The notes under the pieces: generated by a model | What the model was told of the DNA's origin: nothing | Database searches by the model: none | Seen by the model: the letters and a program-made list of their open reading frames with translations, nothing else | Source: JBJHAX01 sp050480705 | Lineage (GTDB): Bacteria > Actinomycetota > Nitriliruptoria > Nitriliruptorales > Nitriliruptoraceae | Reading direction: 5' to 3' | Assembly (NCBI GenBank): GCA_050480705.1 | Contig: JBJHAX010000012.1 | Coordinates: 1 to 59,783 of the forward strand | DNA length: 59,783 bases | Program-made: the position numbers and the translations under genes | In this document: positions 33,508-41,567 of the stretch, piece after piece | How the letters are laid out: each line of letters begins with the position of its first letter | Numbering within the stretch: the stretch's first letter is position 1

Positions 33508-34707
33508 GGAAACGACGAACCGGACCCCTTCGGGCAGTGGCTCGGCGCGGATGGCACCGCCGTGCTTCTCGACGATCCTTCGGCAGGTGGCGAGCCCGAT
33601 GCCGGCACCCTCGGTTTCACTGTCGCGTCCGCGCGCGTACAGATCGAAGATGCGTTCGGCGTCGCCGGCGTCGATGCCCCTGCCGTTGTCGGTGACGGAC
33701 AACTCGACACCGTCGGCGGTCCGCTGTGCTTCGACCCGCACGTGCGCAGGACGGTCGGGATGCCGGAACTTCACGGCGTTGGAGAGCAGATTCTGCAGCA
33801 GCAGGCGGAGCAGGGCACGGTCGCCGCGGACCGGATCGAGCGGGCCCCGCTCGATCGTCACGTCGGTCGCGGCCAACTGTGCCGCGACGGCGTACTCGAC
33901 GTCGGTCAGCAGCGCATCGATGTCGACGGGGCGGTGTGACGCATGTCCCGTTTCGTGTCGGGCCAGGGACAGCAGTGCGTCGATCGAGGTGAGAGACGCT
34001 CCGGCTTGTGCACTCGCCCGTTCGATCAATTCGCGCGTTGACGAGGAGAGCTCGTCGCCGGCGTGCAGCAACGTGTCGAGAAGCATCTGGATCGTCGCGA
34101 CCGGGCCACGCAGGTCGTGTGACGCGACCGTCGCGAAGTGCTCCAGAGCGCTGCTGTCACGGTGACCGGAGCCGGACCGGTGCGTCACGTGCCTCTCGAG
34201 CTCTTCGACCAGCCGGACGTTCTCGATGCTGACCGCCGTCGACGATGCGAGGGCCTGCAGGGCGCGAACCTCGCTCTCGGAGACGTCGCGCTTCTCGGAC
34301 CAGTAGGCGCCGATCGCCCCGACCGGGTCCGACGCGCGAATGGGAACCACAGCAAGCGACCGCACGAACGTTGGTTCGTAGATGTCGTCGGGCACCCGGT
34401 CGTCCGCGTAGATGTCCGGGATGACCGCGGGTGTTCGGTTGTCCATGACCCAGCCGCTGACACAGATGTCCTTGGGGAATCGGCTTCCCTTCCACAGTGG
34501 CGCGATCGCGGCCTCATCGACGTAGTGGCACAGGTCGCCTTCCGACAGAATGAACGTCACACCGTCGGCGCCACTCACCCGGCGGGCAGCGTCGCGCACG
34601 ACGGCCTGGACGTCGGTCATGCGCTGTGCCCGCGAGAGTTCCTGGATGGCATCGACGAGCACGTCTGCGATCGCGCGGTCATAACGGGAGGCAGCAGAGG
34701 AAGTCAT
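33490..34707 (-). CDS. Soluble GAF-domain histidine kinase (orphan)
   Basis: 405 residues, no membrane segment. A GAF domain spans about residues 25-170 (DGVTFILSEGDLCHYVDEAAI, SGWVMDNRTPAVIPDIYAD, LAVVPIRASDPVGAIGAYW). HisKA has VASHDLRGPVATIQML with the phospho-acceptor His; HATPase has N box LLSNAVKFRHP, G1 VTDNGRGID, G2 GAGIGLATCRRI. No partner response regulator is adjacent. It starts 14 bp after alanine dehydrogenase and is probably co-transcribed; GAGACTCCG precedes ATG 34707. The GAF ligand (redox, light or small molecule) cannot be read from the sequence. Confidence 0.92.
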   Translation of the reverse strand: MTSSAASRYDRAIADVLVDAIQELSRAQRMTDVQAVVRDAARRVSGADGVTFILSEGDLCHYVDEAAIAPLWKGSRFPKDICVSGWVMDNRTPAVIPDIYADDRVPDDIYEPTFVRSLAVVPIRASDPVGAIGAYWSEKRDVSESEVRALQALASSTAVSIENVRLVEELERHVTHRSGSGHRDSSALEHFATVASHDLRGPVATIQMLLDTLLHAGDELSSSTRELIERASAQAGASLTSIDALLSLARHETGHASHRPVDIDALLTDVEYAVAAQLAATDVTIERGPLDPVRGDRALLRLLLQNLLSNAVKFRHPDRPAHVRVEAQRTADGVELSVTDNGRGIDAGDAERIFDLYARGRDSETEGAGIGLATCRRIVEKHGGAIRAEPLPEGVRFVVSLPGDG

Positions 34708-34721
34708 CGGAGTCTCGGCAC

Positions 34722-35804
34722 CTACGCGAAGTCGGGGAACGTTGCTGCGACGACCGGGTGGACGACGCGACCGCCGGCGACGTTGAGCGCCCCTTCGAGG
34801 CGAGGATGGTCGGGGTCGTCGAGCAGCCGCAGCAAGCGGGGTGCGACCGCGGCGGACAACGCTGCGGACGCCGTTCGTGGGAATTGGCCGGGGACGTTGG
34901 TCACGCAGTAGTGCAGCACATCGTGCTCGACGTAGGTGGGATCCGACAGACTCGTCGGCCGCGACGTTGCGAGGCAGCCTCCCTGGTCGATGGCGAGGTC
35001 GATCACGACCGAACCCGGCCGCATCGACGCGATCATCTCGTCGCTGACGACGATCGGTGCGCGAGCGCCGGGCACCAGTGCGGCGCCGACGACAAGGTCG
35101 GCTGCGCGGACGTGTTCGGCGACCAGCGCCGGTTCGCTGATCTGGGTCGCATCCACGGTGCCGTCGAGATGGTGGTCGTACAGGCGCTGGAGGTCGACGT
35201 CGATCCCGGTCACGTGCGCGCCGAGTCCGCGAACACCCCTCGCCGCCATCGTCCCGGCGACCCCGAGCCCGATCACGAGCGCCTTGGCCGGTGGAACGCC
35301 GGCCGCCCCACCCATGAGCGTCCCCGATCCGCCGTGGGCAGCCGAAAGGAGGCTTGCGCCGATGATCGCCGCGGCTCTTCCCGCCACCTCGGACATCGGT
35401 GCGAGCAGTGGCAGGCCACCACGTTCGACCAGGGTCTCGTAGGCGTAGGCGCGCATCCCCGTGTCGACCAGCGCGCGGGCGAGTTCGGGTTCCGCAGCAA
35501 GATGGAGGTAGGTGAACAACGTCAGGTCCGCCCGGAAGTGGGCGAACTCAGACGGCTGTGGCTCCTTCACCTTCACGACGACGTCCGCGCCCCAGACGTG
35601 CGAGGCGTCGTCGGTCAGGCGCGCTCCGGCAGCGGCGTAGTCATCGTCGGGGAATCCCGCTTCTTCGCCGGCTCCGGCCTCGACGACGACGTCGTGTCCG
35701 TGCTCGACCGTGGTGTGGACAGCCGAAGGCGTCAACGCGACACGTCGTTCGCGATCCTTGATCTCACGGGGCAGGCCCACGAGCCGGCTGGAGCTCGTCG
35801 CCAT
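34722..35804 (-). CDS. ald: Alanine dehydrogenase
   Basis: 360 residues. It interconverts L-alanine and pyruvate + ammonia with NAD. Signatures are the start LVGLPREIKDRERRVALTPS, VKVKEPQPSEF (catalytic Lys in VKVKEPQ), TYLHLAAEP (His), and the nucleotide loop ALVIGLGVAGTMAARG. ATG 35804 is taken as start; GTG 35810 is also in frame, and a CAGGACGG stretch lies upstream. In bacteria the enzyme supports nitrogen release from alanine and redox balance under low oxygen. The GAF histidine kinase gene follows after 14 bp, a pairing that may mean the sensor controls or reports on the same condition (inference). Confidence 0.96.
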   Translation of the reverse strand: MATSSSRLVGLPREIKDRERRVALTPSAVHTTVEHGHDVVVEAGAGEEAGFPDDDYAAAGARLTDDASHVWGADVVVKVKEPQPSEFAHFRADLTLFTYLHLAAEPELARALVDTGMRAYAYETLVERGGLPLLAPMSEVAGRAAAIIGASLLSAAHGGSGTLMGGAAGVPPAKALVIGLGVAGTMAARGVRGLGAHVTGIDVDLQRLYDHHLDGTVDATQISEPALVAEHVRAADLVVGAALVPGARAPIVVSDEMIASMRPGSVVIDLAIDQGGCLATSRPTSLSDPTYVEHDVLHYCVTNVPGQFPRTASAALSAAVAPRLLRLLDDPDHPRLEGALNVAGGRVVHPVVAATFPDFA

Positions 35805-35931
35805 CGTCACACCATCCGTCCTGCCGAGCGTCCTGCGACCGTTCGCGTGCGGATCTCACCCCGTTGACACGTCCACGCTTGTCGACGAAAAGACGATAGT
35901 CGTCCTGCAGCGGCAGTGACCGGTGTCATCG

Positions 35932-36783
35932 TCATCGTTGGAGGAGCGGGCTCTTCAGCCGGATCCGGCGGCGGAGATCCACCAGAACGAGGTTGAACGG
36001 CAGCCGTCGGACAGGCCGGGGAAGCCGTGTCGTCAAGCTGCCGATGATCTGGGTGAGACGACCGAACCGTCGGCGACGCCGGCCGTCCCAGCGCAGGCCG
36101 AGCTCGTCGCGCAGCTCCCGGGGCAGGAACCCCGCCGTGACGAATCTGTGGAACGGCACGATTGGCGCGGCGATCCACCGCGGAAGAAAGCGGAGATCGA
36201 TCAGGTCGCGCAGGTACCTGCGCACGTCGTCATCGAACCCGAGGCCGCCGGATTGCGACGCCCAGTACTGCTCGAACGAACTGTGATTGCGTGGCCATGC
36301 GGACGCCGGCACCTGCAATGTCGTGCCGAGTGGTGCTGACCGCGCGTACAGCCGCTCCTTCTCGTCGGCCGTGAGTGGACCGATCAACGCCTCGAGCGTG
36401 TCTTCCAGGCCCCTGTAGAGGCACGCCGCGACCCACAGCTGCAGGAACGGGTCGAAGGCGTCATACGTGACCGGGCTGTCGCCGGTCGAGTGAACATGGC
36501 GGTGGACGGCATCGACGGCCTCGCGCATCCTCCGTCGTTCGTCGTCGGTGCCGTCCAGGGCCACGGCGAGATAGGCGAGCGTCGTTCGTGTCCGCTTGAC
36601 GGGATGCCGAAGCAGCTGCCCGCTCGCGACTCGGCTCTCGACGACTCCGCGGCCGACACGGGGGTTCGCCATCTGCATCACGACGTTCGCCGCAGCCCCG
36701 AGGAGGCAGGCACCGACGAGCGGGTCCTCGAGCAGCCGTGCTCGCCGTCTGGCGTCGATCAGGTTTCGCGAACTCGCACTCAT
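35932..36783 (-). CDS. Oxygenase MpaB family protein (DUF2236)
   Basis: 283 residues. The patterns are NPRVGRGVVESRVASGQLLRHPVKRTRTTLAYLAVAL, the conserved VHRHVHSTG, YDAFDPFLQLWVAACLYRG and the end RRLPFNLVLVDLRRR. They match DUF2236 / MpaB / latex-clearing protein, whose members use heme-type or His-ligated oxygenase chemistry. VHRHVH and H(P) supply the usual His ligands. ATG 36783 has no Shine-Dalgarno; a TACCGT ends six bases upstream. Divergent from the HNH gene, 114 bp between starts. The substrate is unknown. Confidence 0.88.
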   Translation of the reverse strand: MSASSRNLIDARRRARLLEDPLVGACLLGAAANVVMQMANPRVGRGVVESRVASGQLLRHPVKRTRTTLAYLAVALDGTDDERRRMREAVDAVHRHVHSTGDSPVTYDAFDPFLQLWVAACLYRGLEDTLEALIGPLTADEKERLYARSAPLGTTLQVPASAWPRNHSSFEQYWASQSGGLGFDDDVRRYLRDLIDLRFLPRWIAAPIVPFHRFVTAGFLPRELRDELGLRWDGRRRRRFGRLTQIIGSLTTRLPRPVRRLPFNLVLVDLRRRIRLKSPLLQR

Positions 36784-36789
36784 GTAAGG

Positions 36790-36795
36790 ACGGTA
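36790..36795 (-). promoter_or_regulatory. -10 hexamer TACCGT for a leaderless MpaB-like message
   Basis: TACCGT (minus strand) ends six bases before ATG 36783, which lacks a Shine-Dalgarno. The start of transcription would coincide with the ATG. No strong -35 seen. Confidence 0.45.
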
Positions 36796-36862
36796 CGGGC
36801 AACTCGTGTGCTCGCATCGACCGGGCCCATCCACAGAACTGGTTGTCGCCACGAGCCGCCCA

Positions 36863-36891
36863 TTGACACGAAAGGCGATCGAACGTATGTT
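36863..36891 (+). promoter_or_regulatory. Strong sigma-A-type promoter of the 13E12-type HNH gene
   Basis: TTGACA (36863-36868, perfect -35), 17-base spacer, TATGTT (36886-36891). The -10 ends six bases before ATG 36898, so the transcript would start at the ATG. The SOS box covers the -10. Confidence 0.75.
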
Positions 36892-36893
36892 CG
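36880..36893. promoter_or_regulatory. LexA-binding SOS box
   Basis: CGAACGTATGTTCG agrees at every core position with the actinobacterial/Gram-positive LexA consensus CGAACRNRYGTTYG. It overlaps the -10 of the downstream HNH gene, so LexA bound here would block the promoter until DNA damage. Confidence 0.85.
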
Positions 36894-36897
36894 CTTC

Positions 36898-38418
36898 ATG
36901 AGCGGACCAGCCGCACCGAAGCGCCCAGCGCCCGTCCAGATCTCGTCCTGGCCGGCGCGTCACCGCACGTGCATGCACGCCCGCACCGCTGTCGTAGACC
37001 GCACGTACCGGCGGCACACGAAGCCATCACACAGGACTCTCGCTCGCGAGGACAGAGGCGCGTTCGCCACCGATCCGGACCGAGGCGGTGACGGCCGCGC
37101 GCAGGGCCGGGCCGACGCCCCGATCCCCGACGTGCGTACTGCGGTCGAGGCGCTCGAACATGCGGTCGACGGGCTCGTGGAGGCGCTCGATGGGGGAGTC
37201 GAGCGGGGCGGCAACACCGCGGCCCTGCTGGGATTGCTCGAGGTGATCGATCGGGCCCAGGCTGGCGTGATCACCCTCGTCCAGCGGATGTCGGGAGAGG
37301 CCTCACTCCGTGATAACGGACTTCCTCTGCGCGACGTCCTCGCGATGTCCTCGCGGCTCACCGACTACGAGCGCCGCACCGTTGAACGCGTGGCGCAGGC
37401 CCTCGAAGGCATGCCGCACGTGACCGAGGCCTACCGCGATGGACGTCTCGGGTCGGGCGAGGTGCGCGCGATCGTCAACGAACTTCGCGGGCTCGACGAA
37501 TCCGCCCGCTCGGCGCTCGACGTCCAATTCGCGTCGGACGATTTCTCCGACTCCGACGCCGACCGGCTGCTCGCCGAGGTCCGCGCGACCTGTGACCGGA
37601 TGCGCGAGTCCCGGCGGGTCGAGGAACGCGAGCTCCGGAACATCGAGCGGCGGTTCGTCGCCATTCAGCCGCAGCTCGATGGTGCACTGACGGTGTATGC
37701 CGAGCTCGACGCCGAGGCCGGCGCAACACTGCTCGAGGCGCTCGACATCGCCGCCGGTCCGCCGGTCGATGCCGGCGAGCAGGATCACTCCCGTCACGCA
37801 CTCGACGACGATCGTCCCGGAGCCGGTCCGCGGCGCAATCGTGGCCGCCAGCGCGCCGACGGCCTGCTGCGCCTCGCGGAGGCGTATCTGGCGGGCTCAG
37901 CTGGCAGCAGGCGGCCCCGGGCACGGGTGCAGGTCGTCACCGACGTGGCCACGCTCGCCGGCAACGATGAGCTCGCTGCGGCCTCCCGTGCGCTGTGGCG
38001 TGCGTTCGGCATCGCACCGTCGCTCACGCCCGCCGCGGTGCGCCGCCTCGCGTCGGATGCGTCACTGCAGTTCGTCCTCGTCGACGGCGGCGAGGTGTTG
38101 GGCGTCGCCCGTCCGACCGACACGATCCCGTCCAAGGTCAGGGCGGCGGTCCAGGCTCGCGATCAAGGCTGCCGATTCCCCGGATGCCATGCTCCCGTCG
38201 CATGGTGTGATGTGCATCACGTGCAAGCTCGCGAGGACGGCGGGGCGACCATGGTCGACAACCTCGTCGCCCTGTGTCGCCGCCATCACACGGCGACGAC
38301 ACAAGGTCGCTGGCAGCTGACGATGGATCAGCAAGCCACGGTAACGGTAAGGCGCGGCCGTCGAACGGCGACGAGCCGGCCTCGCATCGGCACACGCCGG
38401 CAGCCCAACGCGCCGTAG
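36898..38418 (+). CDS. 13E12-type HNH endonuclease-like protein (DUF222 + HNH), SOS-controlled
   Basis: 506 residues. A basic N-terminus is followed by the long helical DUF222 part (EALEHAVDGLVEALDG, RLGSGEVRAIVNELRGLDES, VYAELDAEAGATLLEALDIA) and the C-terminal HNH motif RDQGCRFPGCHAPVAWCDVHH, then DNLVALCRRHHTATTQGRW with the expected Cys pairs, His and Asn. This is the 13E12 repeat family of actinobacteria, multicopy in mycobacteria and sometimes mobile. A perfect SOS box and promoter end at ATG 36898, so expression should follow DNA damage and start leaderless. No terminal repeats or neighbours indicate a mobile element here. It is convergent with a second HNH gene (5 bp between stops). 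Biological role unproven. Confidence 0.92.
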   Translation: MSGPAAPKRPAPVQISSWPARHRTCMHARTAVVDRTYRRHTKPSHRTLAREDRGAFATDPDRGGDGRAQGRADAPIPDVRTAVEALEHAVDGLVEALDGGVERGGNTAALLGLLEVIDRAQAGVITLVQRMSGEASLRDNGLPLRDVLAMSSRLTDYERRTVERVAQALEGMPHVTEAYRDGRLGSGEVRAIVNELRGLDESARSALDVQFASDDFSDSDADRLLAEVRATCDRMRESRRVEERELRNIERRFVAIQPQLDGALTVYAELDAEAGATLLEALDIAAGPPVDAGEQDHSRHALDDDRPGAGPRRNRGRQRADGLLRLAEAYLAGSAGSRRPRARVQVVTDVATLAGNDELAAASRALWRAFGIAPSLTPAAVRRLASDASLQFVLVDGGEVLGVARPTDTIPSKVRAAVQARDQGCRFPGCHAPVAWCDVHHVQAREDGGATMVDNLVALCRRHHTATTQGRWQLTMDQQATVTVRRGRRTATSRPRIGTRRQPNAP

Positions 38419-38423
38419 TTACG

Positions 38424-39359
38424 TCAACCCGCAGACCTGAACGTCGCCCAGCGTTGCTCCAGCACCGATGCGTCGGGGCGTTCGTTCCTGCGTTTCGGCA
38501 GAACTGCGAGACGCTCGCCGTGGAATCCCTGGAGGCCGTGCAGCAGCATCGGGCCGTCCGTCTCCCGAAGCACCTCGTCTCGGACGATCACGTGCAGGTC
38601 GGGACGGATTCCGATGATGTGACGGTCGAAAGCCGCGTGGTGCAATTTGCACAGGGCAAGTCCGTTCGTGACGACGGGTTCGCCGCCGTCAGCGTCGCTC
38701 ACGATGTGCGCGGCCTCGACGAGCTCGGCACGGCGGAGCCTGCAGATCGCGCAACACTGCTGATATGCGCGCATCACGGCCTCCCGAAAGCGGGCCTGGT
38801 GCATGCGTGTCCGCACAAGTTGAGCGCGGTACTCCCGCGAAGGACCGTCGGCAGCAAGCTGATCGAGATGGCGCGCACCAAGGCCGGTGAGATCGAGGCT
38901 GAACTCGCGCTGCTCAGGGTGATCGGCCACAACGTATGCCGGGTAGAACGGCCGGTACCGGCCTTGGACCACTCCGTAGTAGTAGACGATCGGTAGCGCC
39001 AGACGCATCGCCTGCCGCACCGCCTCGTTGTCAGCGTGGGCAGCTGCGTGCCCACGGTGCGTGAGCGTCGACGGATCGCGATAGCTGTACAGGAACATGC
39101 CGTCGCTGCCGAACCTGTCGTCATACCTAGCCGGAGTGTGTGGCTTCGAAGGCGTCGTGTTGACCGCGAGCGCAGCACCGAGTTGGCGAGGCCGGTGAAT
39201 GCCGCTGTACAGGTTGAAGATCGCGACGGATTCCCCGTCGACCACGACAGGTTCGCGCAGCGCGTCGACCGGAAGCACCTCCCCGAAGGTGTCCTGACGT
39301 CGCCGGAGAACGTCGAACACGGTTGCGCGTGCCCGCTCCTCGAATCCCTGAGAGGCCAC
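38424..39359 (-). CDS. HNH endonuclease with N-terminal DNA-recognition-like domain
   Basis: 311 residues. The C-terminal HNH_2-type motif has YQQCCAICRLRRAELVEAAH, GGEPVVTNGLALCKLHHAAF and DRHIIGI, with the conserved His, Asn and His-His. The N-terminal part (residues 1-160: PVVVDGESVAIFNLYSGIHR, ALAVNTTPSKP, MFLYSYRDPS, ALPIVYYYGVVQGRYRPFYP) matches the domain found in many solitary actinobacterial HNH proteins of restriction type, probably a base- or modification-recognising domain. No methylase is nearby. That suggests a modification-dependent nuclease (inference). GTG 39359 has AGGAGG at correct spacing. Convergent with the SOS-controlled HNH gene. Confidence 0.85.
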   Translation of the reverse strand: MASQGFEERARATVFDVLRRRQDTFGEVLPVDALREPVVVDGESVAIFNLYSGIHRPRQLGAALAVNTTPSKPHTPARYDDRFGSDGMFLYSYRDPSTLTHRGHAAAHADNEAVRQAMRLALPIVYYYGVVQGRYRPFYPAYVVADHPEQREFSLDLTGLGARHLDQLAADGPSREYRAQLVRTRMHQARFREAVMRAYQQCCAICRLRRAELVEAAHIVSDADGGEPVVTNGLALCKLHHAAFDRHIIGIRPDLHVIVRDEVLRETDGPMLLHGLQGFHGERLAVLPKRRNERPDASVLEQRWATFRSAG

Positions 39360-39495
39360 CCCCACCTCCTACGATGAACGCACCGTAGACGCAAACGCCC
39401 CCGGCGGCGCCGCTCCGAGCGCTCATCGACATCGAGTTCGCTCCAGCGACATCACCCGTCGCGCCGCTGGCGGGGGAGGATGTCGTCCGAGGCGC

Positions 39496-40614
39496 TCACC
39501 GATGACGCCGCGCAGGTCCGATGTACGCGCTCAGCGGCCGGATCAAGGCGTTGTTCTCCTGCTGCTCCATGATGTGCGCCGTCCAGCCGGTGATTCGGCT
39601 GACGACGAAGAGCGGCGTGAACATCGGGGTGTCGAAACCCATCAGGTGGTACGCGGGCCCAGCGGGGAAATCCAGGTTGGGCTTGATGCCCTTGCGGTCG
39701 TCCATCGCAGCTTCGAGCTCGTCGTAGATCGCGCCGATGTCGGGCCGGTCGAAGTGTTCGGTCAGCGTTTCGAGCACCGCGCGCATCGTCGGCACCCGCG
39801 AGTCGCCGTGTTTGTAGACGCGATGACCGAAGCCCATGATCGTTCGTCCGCGCTCGAGCTGTTCGTCGAGCCAGGATCGCGCACGTGACGCTTCGCCTAT
39901 CTCGGCGATCATGTCCATGGCGGCTTCGTTCGCGCCTCCGTGCAGCGGGCCCTTGAGCGCGCCGATCGCAGCGGCGACCGCCGAGAACAGGTCGGAGAGG
40001 GTCGAGGTCACCACGCGTGCGGCGAATGTCGATGCGTTGAAGGAGTGCTCCGCGTAGAGCACCATCGAGATGCGGAACGCTTCGACGATGACGGGATCGG
40101 GCAGCTTCCCGAACGCCATGTAGAGCAGGTTGGTTGCGTGGTCCAGGTCGTCGCGCGGGTCGACCGGTTCGAGCCCGCGTCGACGTCGCTGCTCGAGGGC
40201 GACCACGGTCGGCAGCTGCGCGAACAGCCTGATCGAGCGCTCCAGATTGGCCTCGGTCGAGGTGTCCTCGGGAGCTCGGTCGTTGGCGCCGATGACGCTG
40301 ACCACCGAGCGCAACACGTCCATGGGATGTGCGGTGACCGGGTGCAGGTCGACGACCATACGCACGGTTTCGGGCAGAACCCGCTGGGAACGTTCAGCGG
40401 CCTCGAACGCCTCCAACTCCGTGGCATCGGGCAGTTCACCGTGCCAGAGCAGGTAGGCGATCTGTTCGAGGCCGCAGTCCGTTGCCAGCTCATCGGCCGG
40501 ATACCCGCGGTAGAGGAGGCTGTTCGTCTGTGCATCGACCTTGGAGATCGCAGTCGTGTCGACCACGAGCCCGGCAAGGCCCCGGTGCACCTCATCAGTC
40601 GGGTCAGTTGCCAC
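39496..40614 (-). CDS. prpC: 2-methylcitrate synthase
   Basis: 372 residues of the short bacterial citrate synthase type. Catalytic parts are PLHGGANEAAM (His), MGFGHRVYKHGD (His) and LDFPAGPAYHLMGFD (Asp). Homology alone does not separate citrate from methylcitrate synthase, but it follows prpD and prpB on the same strand (41 bp after prpB), so condensing propionyl-CoA with oxaloacetate is the best call. GTG 40614 has AGGAGG upstream. Last gene of the prpD-prpB-prpC series. Confidence 0.93.
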   Translation of the reverse strand: MATDPTDEVHRGLAGLVVDTTAISKVDAQTNSLLYRGYPADELATDCGLEQIAYLLWHGELPDATELEAFEAAERSQRVLPETVRMVVDLHPVTAHPMDVLRSVVSVIGANDRAPEDTSTEANLERSIRLFAQLPTVVALEQRRRRGLEPVDPRDDLDHATNLLYMAFGKLPDPVIVEAFRISMVLYAEHSFNASTFAARVVTSTLSDLFSAVAAAIGALKGPLHGGANEAAMDMIAEIGEASRARSWLDEQLERGRTIMGFGHRVYKHGDSRVPTMRAVLETLTEHFDRPDIGAIYDELEAAMDDRKGIKPNLDFPAGPAYHLMGFDTPMFTPLFVVSRITGWTAHIMEQQENNALIRPLSAYIGPARRHR

Positions 40615-40655
40615 GTCGAAGCCTCCTGGTTCGAAAGCGGCGTGTCAGCGGCAGT

Positions 40656-41567
40656 TCAGCCCTCCGGGGGCGGTGTGGCGGTGGAGCTGAAGATGGTCTG
40701 GTCGAAGCGGCTGTAGCCGGCGTAGTCGACCAGTTCGTACAGCCGCGAGCGTTCCTGCATGTCGCCGACGAGACCTTCGAGGGTCCCCTCGGCGGCGAGC
40801 GTGTCGAGCGCGTGTTCCACGGCGCCCATCGCCATGCGAAGCAGCGACACCGGATGGATGACGATGTCGATGCCGATGTCTGCGAGCTGCCGGGTGGTCA
40901 GCAGCTGCGAGCGGCCGAACTCGGTCATGTTCGCCAGAAGTGGCGCGTCGATGGAGCTACGCATGGCCTCGAATTCGGCTGCGTCCTTGAGTGCCTCCGG
41001 GAAGATGACGTCGGCACCTGCATCGACGAGCCGCTTCGCGCGCTCGGTCGCCGCTTCCAGCCCCTCGATCGACCTGACATCGGTGCGTGCGATCACGACC
41101 AGATTCGGGTCACGCCGGGCGTCGACTGCCGCCCGGATCCGGCGGGCTGCCGTGTCAGCGTCGACGACCGCCTTGCCGTCCAGGTGCCCGCATCGTTTCG
41201 GGTTGATCTGGTCTTCGATGTGCAGGCCGGCAACCCCGGCGTTCTCGAGTGCCTGGACGGTGCGGCCGACGTTGACCGGCTCGCCGAATCCAGTGTCGGC
41301 ATCGACGATGACGGGCAGGGAGGTCATGCGGGCGATCTGGTTGGACCGCTCGGCCAGTTCGGTTGCGGTGGTCAGGCCGATGTCGGGGAGCCCGAGGTCT
41401 GCGGCCACGACCGCCCCGGACACATAGACGCCATCGAAGCCCTTGTCCTCGATGAGCCGTGCCGACAACGCATTGAACGCCCCCGGGAAACGCAGCAGCC
41501 GGTCCTCAGCCAGCGCGGTTCGCAGCGCGGCGCGTTTCGCTTCGGAGGTCACCGGCGAGTACAGCAT
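40656..41567 (-). CDS. prpB: 2-methylisocitrate lyase
   Basis: 303 residues, PEP mutase/isocitrate lyase superfamily. Start region FPGAFNALSARLIEDKGFDGVYVSG, metal-site IVDADTGFGEP, and the catalytic KKCGH-type motif as NPKRCGHLDGK (about residue 121), which is the sign of methylisocitrate lyase rather than other superfamily members. It splits methylisocitrate into pyruvate and succinate. ATG 41567 overlaps the prpD stop by one base, with AAGGGG upstream. Product pyruvate feeds ppdK or the TCA cycle. Confidence 0.96.
   Translation of the reverse strand: MLYSPVTSEAKRAALRTALAEDRLLRFPGAFNALSARLIEDKGFDGVYVSGAVVAADLGLPDIGLTTATELAERSNQIARMTSLPVIVDADTGFGEPVNVGRTVQALENAGVAGLHIEDQINPKRCGHLDGKAVVDADTAARRIRAAVDARRDPNLVVIARTDVRSIEGLEAATERAKRLVDAGADVIFPEALKDAAEFEAMRSSIDAPLLANMTEFGRSQLLTTRQLADIGIDIVIHPVSLLRMAMGAVEHALDTLAAEGTLEGLVGDMQERSRLYELVDYAGYSRFDQTIFSSTATPPPEG

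Noticed and set aside
36898..38418. 13E12 gene as a mobile element
   Set aside because: No terminal or direct repeats, integrase or insertion signs around it; composition matches neighbours.
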